NCBI RefSeq assembly: GCF_002135295.1
Contig: NZ_NEGG01000001.1
Location: 62,001-126,000, forward strand
Reading direction: 5' to 3'
Length of the DNA stretch: 64,000 nt
Source: Acinetobacter sp. ANC 5054
GTDB taxonomy: Bacteria > Pseudomonadota > Gammaproteobacteria > Pseudomonadales > Moraxellaceae
Of this stretch, positions 9,413-18,603 are shown one piece after another. The translations under genes were made by a program, and so were the position numbers. The notes under the pieces are model-generated. The model made no database searches. It saw only the letters and a list, made by a program, of their open reading frames with translations, and had not been told where the DNA came from. Numbering within the stretch: position 1 is the first letter of the stretch; each line of letters begins with the position of its first letter.

Positions 9413-10354
9413 CTATTGATCAAGACGACCCTGCATACGTTCTAGCCAAACCATTTTAGACTGAGGTTTGACAAAGAGTGCCACAATTTCAGGATGAAGC
9501 TGTTTAATTTGTGCTTCAATTCTGTTGACGCAAGCTTCAATCTCATCCGAAGTTAAATTATCTTTAAATTCAAGACTCAAAGAAGCAATGACCTGATGCG
9601 CACCCATCTGCTCTGTTAATACACCGTTAGCAGAATGTACGGCTGGATCATCTTGCGCAACTTTCAAGACATTATGCCTCAACTGTGGGTCAGCCGTTTC
9701 TCCCATAAGTAATCCTTTGGTCTCACGTCCTAAAAGCACCGCAGAAATCGCAAGCACCACCCCAATGAGTATTGACGCCAGTCCGTCAAGCATAGGCATA
9801 TTTAAAGCATGTGAAAGATAAATCCCCACGAAAGCAATGAACAGACCAATAAGGGCTGCCGTATCTTCAAAGAGTACGGTAAATGTCGTTGGATCTTTAC
9901 TACGGCGAAAGGCTTCAAAATAGCCTTGCTCACCCTTAATTTTTTTAAACGCTTTTAAAGCGACAAACCAAGATGTCCCTTCACATAAAATGGCAATACC
10001 CAACACAATGTAGTTAATCATTGGATTTTGCATTTCTTCAGGATGTCGGATATGTAAAATCCCTTGATAGATCGAAACCACTGCACCCAAAGCAAAGACC
10101 ATCAACGAAACAATAAAGGCCCAAAAGTATAATTCACGGCCATAGCCAAAAGGATGGTGATAATTTGCCGGTTGCTGGGATTTTTTCATTCCGTATAGCA
10201 ATAATATTTCATTCAAGGTATCGACTACAGAGTGAATTGCCTCACTGAGCATTGCTGAACTATTCGTAATATATGCGGCAACAAACTTCACCAAGGCAAT
10301 CGCAAGATTCCCGACCAATGCTGCATAGACCACGACTTTACTGGATTCAGCCAT
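9413..10354 (-). CDS. Cation diffusion facilitator (ZNT9/CDF-type) transporter
   Basis: The protein has about 313 residues from ATG 10354, chosen over an upstream TTG because an AGGA sits at suitable spacing. CDF hallmarks: ALVGNLAIALVKFVAAYITNSSAMLSEAIHSVVDTLN, with the helix-2 metal site (H-x-x-x-D), then the HPFGYGRELYFWAF signature typical of the subfamily related to eukaryotic ZnT9, several hydrophobic helices, and a C-terminal cytosolic domain. It probably exports Zn2+, Co2+ or a similar divalent ion across the inner membrane in exchange for protons. The specific metal cannot be told from this reading. Confidence 0.88.
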   Translation of the reverse strand: MAESSKVVVYAALVGNLAIALVKFVAAYITNSSAMLSEAIHSVVDTLNEILLLYGMKKSQQPANYHHPFGYGRELYFWAFIVSLMVFALGAVVSIYQGILHIRHPEEMQNPMINYIVLGIAILCEGTSWFVALKAFKKIKGEQGYFEAFRRSKDPTTFTVLFEDTAALIGLFIAFVGIYLSHALNMPMLDGLASILIGVVLAISAVLLGRETKGLLMGETADPQLRHNVLKVAQDDPAVHSANGVLTEQMGAHQVIASLSLEFKDNLTSDEIEACVNRIEAQIKQLHPEIVALFVKPQSKMVWLERMQGRLDQ

Positions 10355-10596
10355 TCGAAATTGTCCTAAACTTTTTGTTATCAAATAGATCTATTTGATT
10401 TTATGACTCATTCCATAGTACTCAAACTGAATGTAGCTGTTGTTTGTTATTTTGTTGTTTTTAGACCAACTGAGCAATGTTTCGACACCAAATTAATCAA
10501 GATGTTCCATGTGAAACAATTCTAAGATGTTTTTAAGTTCGCATCATAAAAAAGGAAACCTAAGCTTCCCAAAATCATGCAAAAATTTCAGCTAGT

Positions 10597-11505
10597 TTAA
10601 ACTCGACTGAAATATTGCTGACGCCATTCTTTCCAGAAATACATCACGATGCCCAGCATGACCACAGCAATCCCGATCACTGCATTTGGACTAATGTGCT
10701 CATGATTTAAAGTTGCACCTAAGATCAATGCAATCACTGGGGTCATCACATTGCTCAGTGAAACCGTAGAGGCAGCCAAACGCTTGATCAGCCAGAAATA
10801 GCACAGCATCGCCACAATCGATGACAAAATCATGGTAAAGATAAAACCAATCATGGCTTGAGCACTCGGCATCGCTGTAGGGAAATGTTGCCAAATAAAA
10901 GGGATTAGCAATAGCGAACCGATTGCAGAAACCATCAATGAGCCAGTGGCTTGTGACATCGGTTTGAGCGGCGCATTAATCTGTTTGACCCAGAAAATCG
11001 AGCTAATATATGAAATCATACTGATCACCATCAGCACAATGCCGATTGGATTCACTTTACTATCCGCAGAATCTGCAAAGACAAAACTCAGCCCACCCAC
11101 TGCAATCGCCATTCCCAACCATTGCAAAGCAACCAGCTTATGCGTTTTTAAAATCACATGCCCAATCAGACCTGCAATGAGTGGTGAGAAACCAAAAATC
11201 AGTGCCATCAAACCCGAAGTCAGATAATTGGCAGCGAGATAAATAAACAGCTGCGCACCAATCAAATTGAGGCTGCCTGCCACATAGCTTTTGAATGACA
11301 CGGCATCAAAAGACAGAGGATTGCGCATCAGCATTAATAAAAATAGCGCGATGATGGATGCACCAAAGTAACGAATGATCAGCACCCACATTGGATGCAC
11401 TTCCGCCACACTCCAAACAATCGCCAACGGCGTGGCTGCCCAGATCAACACAAGCAAAGCATAAATACTTGCCGCGACGATCATGGGAGAAGAATTCGAG
11501 TTCAT
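10597..11505 (-). CDS. DMT-superfamily (EamA) transporter
   Basis: The 302-residue protein has ten predicted hydrophobic helices in two EamA repeats. The first starts IYALLVLIWAATPLAIVWSV and includes the GSLNLIGAQLFIYLAANYLTSG segment. The second includes MVISMISYISSIFWVKQ and ends with ALILGATLNHEHISPNAVIGIAVVMLGIVMYF. These are inner-membrane exporters of amino acids, nucleosides or other metabolites; the substrate is not assignable. The start ATG has only a weak Shine-Dalgarno, while three tight hairpins lie in the 160 bases upstream (see the separate regulatory entry). Translation may therefore be RNA-controlled (inference). Confidence 0.88.
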   Translation of the reverse strand: MNSNSSPMIVAASIYALLVLIWAATPLAIVWSVAEVHPMWVLIIRYFGASIIALFLLMLMRNPLSFDAVSFKSYVAGSLNLIGAQLFIYLAANYLTSGLMALIFGFSPLIAGLIGHVILKTHKLVALQWLGMAIAVGGLSFVFADSADSKVNPIGIVLMVISMISYISSIFWVKQINAPLKPMSQATGSLMVSAIGSLLLIPFIWQHFPTAMPSAQAMIGFIFTMILSSIVAMLCYFWLIKRLAASTVSLSNVMTPVIALILGATLNHEHISPNAVIGIAVVMLGIVMYFWKEWRQQYFSRV

Positions 11506-11576
11506 AAATGGTTCTATCGCGATATAAATTCAGAAAAACTGCTACAAAAAAATTCCTCCCGAAATCTATTTCACGA

Positions 11577-11667
11577 GGCGGCATGGATGCCGCCGCTAAA
11601 CTGAGATATAGGGACATATCTTCAGTTTAGCGAAAGATTTTTGTCACTTTTGATCTCTCAAAAGTGA
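11577..11667 (-). promoter_or_regulatory. Three consecutive hairpins in the DMT gene leader
   Basis: In transcript order on the minus strand there are three elements. First, a 10-bp perfect stem closed by a GAGA (GNRA) tetraloop at 11667-11644. Second, a 15-bp stem with a single bulge at 11631-11595 (arms GCTAAACTGA and TCAGTTTAGC, inner GATAT/ATATC). Third, directly abutting it, an 8-bp GC-rich inverted repeat GGCGGCAT/ATGCCGCC at 11594-11577. A GGGAGG stretch follows at about 11562. The GNRA loop forms only in the minus-strand RNA, favouring a leader of the DMT gene. I do not recognise it as a known riboswitch; a REP-like DNA repeat is the alternative. Confidence 0.55.
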
Positions 11668-11757
11668 GGATTCACCTACGCGCTAGCAGTTGTTAATAAC
11701 CCATTATTTGAGGTTGTGAAGTCTATAAAATACAGTCTGATAAATTTTCAATATTCA

Positions 11758-11794
11758 TAAAAAAAGCAGACCCGCGTTGCCAGAGGTCTGCCCT
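11758..11794 (-). terminator. Intrinsic terminator at end of hcaEFCB-mhpB-hcaD
   Basis: The minus strand reads GCAGACC, a 12-base loop, GGTCTGC and a T-run, about 17 bases past the hcaD stop. Confidence 0.8.
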
Positions 11795-11809
11795 TCTTAG
11801 AATTTCAGC

Positions 11810-13045
11810 TTATTTGACGAGTTTACGTAAATCTTGGCTCAAATCTAAATACTTATCTGCTTCAAAAGCCGTATTCTTGCTGATCAATTTTTTCAAATGA
11901 CGCATCTCTTTGGCTGCATTCACCGTGATACCACCCACGATAATATCGTTGCTCACACCGAACAGCACAAAAGAAGAATCTGAGCGCTGTTCCGCATTCA
12001 CGTCACCACGCGCAACCCACTGCTCCGCTGCCATATCACCAACAAATTGATAGTTGATCGACAATTGGTCTGTCCAGAACCATGCTGGATTCGGAGTCGG
12101 ATGTTCAGCACCCATCACATGGCGTGCAAAGATTCCTGCTTGAAGGTTGGCATTTTCCCATGTTTCAACACGACGGTGATTACCACAATCACGCAGTTGA
12201 GTAGCTACATCACCTGCTGCATAAATATCAGGATGTGAAGTTTGGCAATTTTCATTGACTTTAATTGCACAATCCACATCTAAACCCGCATCGGCAGCAA
12301 GCTGCATATTCGGCACAATACCAATACCGTAAATCACCGCATCGGCACGAAGCTCTTCACCGCCTTCTAGCGTGATCACAACTTCTTCACCATCGAGCTT
12401 GCAGTCTGCAATCGAAGTTGAAAGACGTACATCTACACCTGCAAGACGTTGCTGCGCCAATAAGAATTCACTTAAAACACGTGGAGATGAACGCCCCATG
12501 ACCATCGGACCCATTTCAATCACGGTCACCTCACAGTCTTTAGAACGTGCTGAAGATGCCAGTTCCAGACCAATCACACCGCCGCCGATTAAGACTAAAC
12601 GGCGACCTGACTGTAATACAGGAACCAAGGCTTGTGAGTCTTCAAGGTTACGCAAGGTATAAACGTGTTTACCTAAAGCATCGAAGTTCGGTAAACGACG
12701 TGCTGCACCACCAGTTGCCAGCAATAACTTGTCAAATGCAACAGTTTCGCCATTTTTGAGTTCAACACTTTTGGCATCTGCGTTGATTTTCACCACGCCA
12801 TTGCCGCGAATGTGTTCAACACCTAAATCCGCCAGTTTCTCGATCGACAAAATTTCGATTTTGGTATCGGAAGGTTTTAGAATCACGTCTTTAGACAAAG
12901 GCGGACGTTCATACGGAAGATGTGTTTCATCCCCCACCAAAATGATTTTGCCTTCATACTTGTTTGCACGGAGTTCTAAAATGGCGCTAGCACCAGCTTG
13001 ACCAGCACCAACAATAACAACGGTTTCAACACCATTTTGGCTCAT
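11810..13045 (-). CDS. hcaD: Phenylpropionate dioxygenase ferredoxin-NAD(+) reductase
   Basis: The 411-residue FAD/NAD-dependent reductase belongs to the oxygenase-coupled class. An N-terminal FAD Rossmann motif (VIVGAGQAGASA), an E-R-P-P-L-S-K block (YERPPLSKDV), an NAD-binding motif in the middle (LIGGGVIGLELA), and the second FAD motif with IYAAGDVA are all visible. It passes electrons from NADH to the Rieske ferredoxin HcaC and on to the HcaEF oxygenase. It is the last gene of the minus-strand operon, 12 bases after mhpB. The assignment to hcaD rests on the complete neighbouring gene set rather than on unique residues. Confidence 0.87.
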   Translation of the reverse strand: MSQNGVETVVIVGAGQAGASAILELRANKYEGKIILVGDETHLPYERPPLSKDVILKPSDTKIEILSIEKLADLGVEHIRGNGVVKINADAKSVELKNGETVAFDKLLLATGGAARRLPNFDALGKHVYTLRNLEDSQALVPVLQSGRRLVLIGGGVIGLELASSARSKDCEVTVIEMGPMVMGRSSPRVLSEFLLAQQRLAGVDVRLSTSIADCKLDGEEVVITLEGGEELRADAVIYGIGIVPNMQLAADAGLDVDCAIKVNENCQTSHPDIYAAGDVATQLRDCGNHRRVETWENANLQAGIFARHVMGAEHPTPNPAWFWTDQLSINYQFVGDMAAEQWVARGDVNAEQRSDSSFVLFGVSNDIIVGGITVNAAKEMRHLKKLISKNTAFEADKYLDLSQDLRKLVK

Positions 13046-13057
13046 GGGGATTCTTCC

Positions 13058-14020
13058 TTATTTCAATTCTGCAGATACGATGCCGAAGCCCGCAATCCAC
13101 TCACTAATATCTTCGTAACAGTGAGTCGTCATTTCATACTCACCCACTTCATGTAATGCAGCAAAAGCAGCCATCCAAGAACGTACTTCTTGACCGCCAC
13201 GACCACCCTCGACACGAATTTCAGCTTCAGTCATTGCTTCAATGGCAGCAAAGTCAGCTTTGGCGAAAGTCTCAAGCAATGCACGATCCCATTCAGGGTT
13301 TAAAGGCACTGCCACAGAGGTATCACCCGCAGCGAGTTTTTGCCCCACTGCAATAATCTTGCCTTGACGTGTATTACGTGCCTCTTCTGTTGGATTACGA
13401 CCACAGATGAGGAACTCTTCCACTTCTGGTGGAACTGAACCCATTTGCGGTGTTGGTGGATCATGTGACAGACCACCAGTACCTAAAATAAGTACACGTT
13501 CATTTTCGAGGTTCAATGATTGAATAAACTGACCGACTGCACGACCCAAAGCGACTGTACGCTTAGTGGTTGGCATCGGCGCAGCTGCACCATTAATAAA
13601 AATTGGAATCGTTGGGTAACGATCGAGTTTGCCACCGCAAAGGAAATGCAATGGTTGAGTCACACCATGGTCCGCTTGCATACGGTATGAATATGCAACA
13701 TCAACGCCTTCATCCAACACACGACGCACCAAATTCACAGCGGTTTCTTCTGGCACATCAATATGGTCATTGTCTTTGCCATAATCCCAATCGCCTGCGG
13801 CTTTGGCACGAATACCCACACAGAAAGAAGGCATGAGGTCATAGAAGAAACCATTAAAATGGTCTGGACCAAAAGTGATGATCAATGTTGGATTATAGTC
13901 TTCAACTTCTTTAGCAAGTTTGGCAAAAGTCTCACGGACTTTGTCTTCTTTGTATTTCTCTTGCGGAGAAGCGAATTCCATTAAGGGACTGTGCGATGCA
14001 CAAATAAGTTTAACGGCCAT
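13058..14020 (-). CDS. mhpB: 2,3-dihydroxyphenylpropionate 1,2-dioxygenase
   Basis: The 320-residue class III (LigB-type) extradiol dioxygenase opens the catechol ring of 2,3-dihydroxyphenylpropionate. Key segments match MhpB: SHSPLMEF at the N-terminus, FGPDHFNGFFYDLMPSFC, the QADHGVTQPL histidine, FINGAAAPMP, the GTGGLSHDPPTP histidine and C-terminal EWIAGFG. The enzyme uses Fe2+ bound by histidines and a carboxylate. In E. coli this gene belongs to a separate mhp operon; here it sits inside the hca operon between hcaB and hcaD, so the diol made by HcaB goes straight to the ring-cleavage enzyme of the same transcript. Confidence 0.92.
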   Translation of the reverse strand: MAVKLICASHSPLMEFASPQEKYKEDKVRETFAKLAKEVEDYNPTLIITFGPDHFNGFFYDLMPSFCVGIRAKAAGDWDYGKDNDHIDVPEETAVNLVRRVLDEGVDVAYSYRMQADHGVTQPLHFLCGGKLDRYPTIPIFINGAAAPMPTTKRTVALGRAVGQFIQSLNLENERVLILGTGGLSHDPPTPQMGSVPPEVEEFLICGRNPTEEARNTRQGKIIAVGQKLAAGDTSVAVPLNPEWDRALLETFAKADFAAIEAMTEAEIRVEGGRGGQEVRSWMAAFAALHEVGEYEMTTHCYEDISEWIAGFGIVSAELK

Positions 14021-14037
14021 GAGGTGACTCCTAAACG

Positions 14038-14062
14038 GAAGGCAGCCACAGTCGGCTGCCGA
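14038..14062 (-). promoter_or_regulatory. Intercistronic hairpin between hcaB and mhpB
   Basis: GGCAGCC, six bases, GGCTGCC: a perfect 7-bp GC-rich stem in the only sizeable gap of this operon, with no T-run. It could be an RNA-processing or stability element that tunes downstream expression (inference). Confidence 0.5.
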
Positions 14063-14085
14063 GTAAGTCCTTTACGTTTTGGCGA

Positions 14086-14904
14086 TTAGATCTCGTCAAA
14101 GAAGCCAGCGCGTGGTTGACGTAAACCACGAATACCTAGACCACATTCCGCATTAATGAGAACGCCAGTCAATGGGCGGTTGTTTTGACGAGAGGCCAAA
14201 AGTACATAAGAACCAGTCATATCTTCGGGTTCGGGTAAAAAGCCGAGTGGCATACCACGTCCGATTTTTTCAGGATCGCGCGCATCGAGCAAGCCGAGGT
14301 TTTCTTGACCCAAAGATGCAGCGCCTTTGATATTGACATTCATACCTGACGGTGCGACTGCATTCACTCGTACTTTAGGCGCAAGCTCATAGGCTAATTC
14401 TTTCATCACACCAACACCTGCATGCTTAGACGCTGTGTATACAGGGCCTCCGCCAGCAGAGTACAGTGCCGAATTAGACAAAGTAAATATGATAGAACCT
14501 TCAGAAGCTATCAATGCATCGAGGGCAGCTTTGGCACCTAAGATCAGAGATTTGGTATTAATGCCCATGATTTCATCAAAGGCTTTTTCCAATTGCTCAC
14601 CCGAAGTATTGACGATATCGGCATAGTGATCCCAAATACCGGCATTACCCACGAAACAGTCGAGCTTACCAAAACGTTCTACAGTCGCATTCACGGCACG
14701 AACATTGTCCGCATAGCTGGCTACATCACCTTCAATCGCAAGAACTTTACCGCCAAAGTGTTCATTTAATGCATCCACTTTTGCCTTTGAACGTTGAAGA
14801 ACCGCAACTTGCGCGCCCTCTTCTAAGAAACGTTCAACGAGTGCCCAGCCTAAGCCCGAACCACCACCAGTAATAAGTGCAACTTCGCCTTGTAGCCAAC
14901 CCAT
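14086..14904 (-). CDS. hcaB: cis-dihydrodiol dehydrogenase of phenylpropionate pathway
   Basis: The 272-residue short-chain dehydrogenase has the NAD motif TGGGSGLG (residues 13-20), the NAG-type motif GNAGIWD, the catalytic serine in FTLSNSALYSAGGG, and the YTASKHAGVG tyrosine-lysine pair. Length and the DYV-type substrate loop match dihydrodiol dehydrogenases (HcaB/BphB). It oxidises cis-dihydrodiols of phenylpropionate or cinnamate to the corresponding catechols using NAD+. It begins 2 bases after hcaC, so it is tightly coupled within hcaEFCB. Confidence 0.9.
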   Translation of the reverse strand: MGWLQGEVALITGGGSGLGWALVERFLEEGAQVAVLQRSKAKVDALNEHFGGKVLAIEGDVASYADNVRAVNATVERFGKLDCFVGNAGIWDHYADIVNTSGEQLEKAFDEIMGINTKSLILGAKAALDALIASEGSIIFTLSNSALYSAGGGPVYTASKHAGVGVMKELAYELAPKVRVNAVAPSGMNVNIKGAASLGQENLGLLDARDPEKIGRGMPLGFLPEPEDMTGSYVLLASRQNNRPLTGVLINAECGLGIRGLRQPRAGFFDEI

Positions 14905-14906
14905 GA

Positions 14907-15233
14907 TTACTCTCCTGCCATCTCAACAAATAACTGACCATCTTCCACAATCACTGGGAAAGTTTTGATTGGATCAGTTGCTGGTAAGCAAAGTGCCTCA
15001 CCAGTTTTTAAACAGAAACGTGCTGAATGAAGTGGACATTCAACTGTGCCGTCATCTTCAAGGTAGCCTTCAGACATTGAAGCATTACCATGTGAACAAC
15101 GGTCGTTCATCGCGAAAAAATCGCCATTGTTGTTGAAGACTGCAAGCGCTTCGATACCATTCACGCCGCAATCTACTTTCAATGCTTCGCCTTCGTCTAA
15201 TTCATCAACTTGGCAAACAAAAATCTTATTCAT
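14907..15233 (-). CDS. hcaC: Rieske ferredoxin component of phenylpropionate dioxygenase
   Basis: The 108-residue soluble Rieske [2Fe-2S] protein has the first ligand pair C-S-H in NDRCSHGNASMSEG and the second C-P-L-H in VECPLHSARFCL. It shuttles electrons from HcaD to the HcaEF oxygenase. The start overlaps the hcaF stop by one base (TAATG-type junction), and hcaB follows after two bases, so the three are translationally linked. Confidence 0.92.
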   Translation of the reverse strand: MNKIFVCQVDELDEGEALKVDCGVNGIEALAVFNNNGDFFAMNDRCSHGNASMSEGYLEDDGTVECPLHSARFCLKTGEALCLPATDPIKTFPVIVEDGQLFVEMAGE

Positions 15234-15751
15234 TAGAAGAACACGCTCAGGTTATGTGAGTTGTAAGTCACCTGATCAAGGGTAATCTTACGGTTGAAAA
15301 TTTGGAAACCTTGCTCAGTGTCGACTTTGCGGATCTTGTCATGACGCTTACCACAGTAGATGGTGACATCTTTTTCTTTCTGTGTGCGATACAACAAGTA
15401 GGTTACGTAAACGTCGTATTCACCTTCAACTTCAGTTGCTTCAACGATCACATTTGAAACCATGTGTGTGGTACGAGAAGGAGGTTCTTCAGCCCAAGCC
15501 ATACCGGTCTCTAAACGAGCAACACGGCGTTCCAACAAATCTTTCGTATCGTTAAATACCCAAGTCGTTGGTGGCTCAACAGAACGACGACGGTCACGTG
15601 TTTGTGCGTTTGGTGTCGTACGTAGCGTATAAGAAATATCTTCCGCCAATACAGCCAACCAATCACGGAATTTCCAGTCATCAAGAAGCTTCGCTTCTTG
15701 ATAGAGGAACTGACTAATTTGGTGATGGAGTTCTAAGCTAATTTGACTCAT
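15233..15751 (-). CDS. hcaF: Phenylpropionate dioxygenase beta (small) subunit
   Basis: The 172-residue ring-hydroxylating dioxygenase beta subunit has a SnoaL/NTF2-like fold. Family marks: [21 protein letters not shown] near the N-terminus, [10 protein letters not shown], the [27 protein letters not shown] block and a C-terminal [18 protein letters not shown]. It supports the alpha hexamer structurally and can influence specificity. The ATG overlaps the hcaE stop (ATGA). Confidence 0.92.
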   Translation of the reverse strand: MSQISLELHHQISQFLYQEAKLLDDWKFRDWLAVLAEDISYTLRTTPNAQTRDRRRSVEPPTTWVFNDTKDLLERRVARLETGMAWAEEPPSRTTHMVSNVIVEATEVEGEYDVYVTYLLYRTQKEKDVTIYCGKRHDKIRKVDTEQGFQIFNRKITLDQVTYNSHNLSVFF

Positions 15752-17115
15752 TTCATAAGCTCCTTCTCATATTCGTCAGCCGCAGCTTCAACATCTTCCC
15801 ATTTTTCATGAATCAATAGGTCAGCCCAACGACGGTACATACCGCGTGCAGCAGTTTCAGAGAAAATGTAGTTGGTGATCCCTGGGATACCATCTTCACG
15901 AACTTTCTCGTTGCCTTTACCCATTTCCATAATCAGTTTGTTTTGACGGGCTTTATAACCACGTAAAACTTTTTGAATTTCAATCCAGTTTTCAGAGTCA
16001 TCTTGTTCAAGGAAACCAGCAGGACCGAATGCACGCGTCGCAGAACGTTCAAATGCTTCTTTCACTTCTTGAGATGCTTCAGCGTCTGCAATACAGAATG
16101 CCCATACTTCAGTTTTGTTTGGACCACGTGGGTGCCATACACGAAGGGTTGCTGTACCGTTCAACCAAGACAATGTTGGGAACATGGTGTTGTGACCCGC
16201 AAGACGTAATGCACGTACTTCACCTAAACGCCCTTTCACTGCATCAAATGTTTCACGGAAGTAGTTGGCAACTTCACCATCTACCCAAACGTTTGCATCT
16301 GGTTTTTCTGTGAAGAAGAAGCCTGAACCGTGGCCACGTGAACCGTATTGGATCGCGTCTTTCGCGGTTTCCCATACTGGACGAGCGGTTTGTGCAGCAC
16401 CTAATTTCTTAGATGATTCGTCATCTGGTTTTGCACCCAATACTTGGATTGCAGATGCATGCGAGAACAAAGCGTGGTATTGGTCAGATGCAAACTGTTC
16501 AGCTGCAAATTTCCAGTTACACTCGATTTCCCACTTGTGTACACCACCAATAATTTCTGTACCACCTAGACGACGGTCAAGAACGCCATCTAAATACCAA
16601 GCGATATCGCCCATGTATTCTTCAAGATCAGGCGTTGTTTCATCCCAACAAGCAAACACTAAGCCTTTGTATGATTTAACACGGTTAACTTCAACCAGAC
16701 CCCATTTTTCCTTGCAAGCACCGTGCGGGAACGCGCGATCTTCAAGTGGAATGTCTTTTAAAGAACCATCAATGCCGTAAGACCAGCCGTGGTATGGGCA
16801 AGTAAATGCACGCGTATTACCACAATCTGCGAAGCTCACACGCATAGAGCGGTGACGACATTGGTTTAAGAATGCTTTGATTGAGCCATCTTTTTGACGT
16901 GCCACGATAATCGGATCTTCACCCATGTAGGTATTGAAGAAATCGCCGGCTTTAGGAATTTGGCTTTCATGGCATAGAAATAACCATGTACGACCGAACA
17001 CACGTTCTAATTCTAGTTCGTAGATGTCAGGGTCAGTATAGATAGATGGCGTGATACGTCCATTTTGTGCATCGACTAAAGCATCGATTTCGCGCACATC
17101 AATTTTTCCACTCAT
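15748..17115 (-). CDS. hcaE: Phenylpropionate/cinnamate dioxygenase alpha (large) subunit
   Basis: The protein has about 455 residues from ATG 17115, chosen because AGGAG lies 8 bases upstream. The in-frame start ten codons earlier has no such signal. The Rieske centre is visible as CRHR followed 17 residues later by CPYHGWSYG. The mononuclear iron site is in [14 protein letters not shown] (D-x-x-H-x-x-x-x-H). It inserts O2 into the aromatic ring of 3-phenylpropionate or cinnamate to give the cis-dihydrodiol. First gene of hcaEFCB-mhpB-hcaD, divergent from the LysR gene hcaR. Other aryl substrates cannot be excluded from sequence. Confidence 0.9.
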   Translation of the reverse strand: MSGKIDVREIDALVDAQNGRITPSIYTDPDIYELELERVFGRTWLFLCHESQIPKAGDFFNTYMGEDPIIVARQKDGSIKAFLNQCRHRSMRVSFADCGNTRAFTCPYHGWSYGIDGSLKDIPLEDRAFPHGACKEKWGLVEVNRVKSYKGLVFACWDETTPDLEEYMGDIAWYLDGVLDRRLGGTEIIGGVHKWEIECNWKFAAEQFASDQYHALFSHASAIQVLGAKPDDESSKKLGAAQTARPVWETAKDAIQYGSRGHGSGFFFTEKPDANVWVDGEVANYFRETFDAVKGRLGEVRALRLAGHNTMFPTLSWLNGTATLRVWHPRGPNKTEVWAFCIADAEASQEVKEAFERSATRAFGPAGFLEQDDSENWIEIQKVLRGYKARQNKLIMEMGKGNEKVREDGIPGITNYIFSETAARGMYRRWADLLIHEKWEDVEAAADEYEKELMK

Positions 17116-17393
17116 GAAAAGCTCTCCTGTGACCGTAAGGCACAAAGTAATAGACTCAACTTTTCAACGATGATGGATTTTAGAGCGATTTTCGGGAAAT
17201 ATTTATTTTGTTTTAATTAAGAGATTTTATGAATTATTACGGTAGATTTTTTTTATATTAAAATCATTCCGTGTTCAGCGAGCCCATTTATTTGCTGAAT
17301 GGCAAAATAATCTACACGCAATAGTTGTTTATAGATTATACTGAAGTCACTACTTAGTAAGACATTTTTTGGATTACTCCACGGGTTGATTAT
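17116..17393. promoter_or_regulatory. hcaE-hcaR divergent promoter region
   Basis: A 278-base AT-rich gap between the divergently read hcaE and hcaR. A TATACT hexamer at 17337-17342 could be the hcaR -10. LysR regulators normally bind T-N11-A sites in such a spacer, and several AT-rich candidates exist, so no single operator can be chosen by eye. Confidence 0.5.
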
Positions 17394-18299
17394 ATGGAAT
17401 TACGACACTTACGCTACTTCATTACTGTTGCTGAAGAGCTCAATTTCAGTAAAGCAGCGTTGAAACTTTATACCGCTCAACCCTCTTTAAGCCAACAAAT
17501 TAAAGACCTTGAAGAAGACGTCGGCGTTAAACTTCTACACCGTACTAAGCGTAAAGTAGAACTCACAGAAGAAGGTGCCGTATTTCTGGAACAAGCCCGC
17601 TTAACCCTTGCACAAGCTGACAAAGCGGTTGCAATGGCACGTCAAGTCTCACAAGCCAAACAGCAGATGTTACGTATTGGTTTTGTGCCTGTGGCAGAGA
17701 TGAAAATCTTCCCCTATGTCTTGCCAAACCTACGTGTACAGAACCCTGAGCTCAAAATTGAACTCTTAAGTTTAAACAACCTTGAGCAAATGAAATTATT
17801 GCAAAAAGGTGAACTGGATATCACCTTTACCCGTCATAATTTTCACAATGATGAGATTGAAAGCCAGTTTGTACTACGTGAACCGCTCATCTTTATTTTA
17901 CCGAAAGATCATCCTTTGGCAAAATATGAGCGCATTCCAGTTAAAGCATTGAATGGTATTGATTTTATTATTCCTGCGCGCGAACAATCAGGCACTTTGC
18001 ATGAAGCGATTTTAAACTTTGCTGCTGCCAATGGTATTCAATTTAATATCGTGCAAAAAGCTGACAATATTCTGTTCAATATCAACTCGATTGGGATGGG
18101 GTTAGGCTGTACAATTTTGCCAGGCTATATTGCTCCACTGACCATGAACAATACCGTGATTCGTCCTTTGGACATTGAATTACCGTATTTAGATTTGTAT
18201 GTCAGCTACCGTAAAAATGCCACTTCGGTTGCCGTAGATAAATTTTTAGAACTTTTAACCAAAGTTTTCTATTTGAATATTAATCGCGAACAGCAGTAA
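17394..18299 (+). CDS. hcaR: LysR-type regulator of the hca cluster
   Basis: The 301-residue protein has the N-terminal winged HTH MELRHLRYFITVAEELNFSK, then AALKLYTAQPSLSQQIKDLE (residues 1-65), followed by a LysR substrate-binding domain with the LRIGFVPVAEMKIFPYVLPNL start. The N-terminus is close to HcaR of E. coli and to the BenM/CatM group. It is divergent from hcaE, the usual arrangement for a LysR activator that senses the pathway substrate (phenylpropionate or cinnamate, inferred). Whether it also drives mhpC, oprD and mhpDFE is unknown; no MhpR-type (IclR) regulator is present in the island. Confidence 0.88.
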   Translation: MELRHLRYFITVAEELNFSKAALKLYTAQPSLSQQIKDLEEDVGVKLLHRTKRKVELTEEGAVFLEQARLTLAQADKAVAMARQVSQAKQQMLRIGFVPVAEMKIFPYVLPNLRVQNPELKIELLSLNNLEQMKLLQKGELDITFTRHNFHNDEIESQFVLREPLIFILPKDHPLAKYERIPVKALNGIDFIIPAREQSGTLHEAILNFAAANGIQFNIVQKADNILFNINSIGMGLGCTILPGYIAPLTMNNTVIRPLDIELPYLDLYVSYRKNATSVAVDKFLELLTKVFYLNINREQQ

Positions 18300-18325
18300 T
18301 TTTCGCCTTCAGTTCAAATTTCTAT

Positions 18326-18367
18326 AAAGCATCATTATTTTCAAAATGAATAATGGTGCTTTTTTAT
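18326..18367 (+). terminator. Intrinsic terminator of hcaR
   Basis: A 13-bp stem AAGCATCATTATT/AATAATGGTGCTT (one G-U pair) followed by T6. The remaining bases to 18603 are AT-rich with no further gene. Confidence 0.85.
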
Positions 18368-18603
18368 GGCTAAATTTGCCTATAAAGTGCTCAACTCTGC
18401 TTTTTAACTCACACTTTTTATCTATCACTCAATCGGACTTCATGGAAAATAACTTATAAATTTTAGTTTATGAATTTATAAAGCATACAAAAATCCGGCA
18501 AATTACAACTTAAGTCTAATGAGATATTTTGCTTTGAATTAGACAAATCAACGCTAAATAGCGTAATTTTTTAGCATACAACAATAAAAATGCGAGAACA
18601 TAG

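Noticed and set aside
11306-11617. Minus-strand frame of 103 codons beginning in the hairpin leader of the DMT gene
   Set aside because: It overlaps the transporter in another frame and lacks family features; a leader peptide role cannot be excluded but is not supported.
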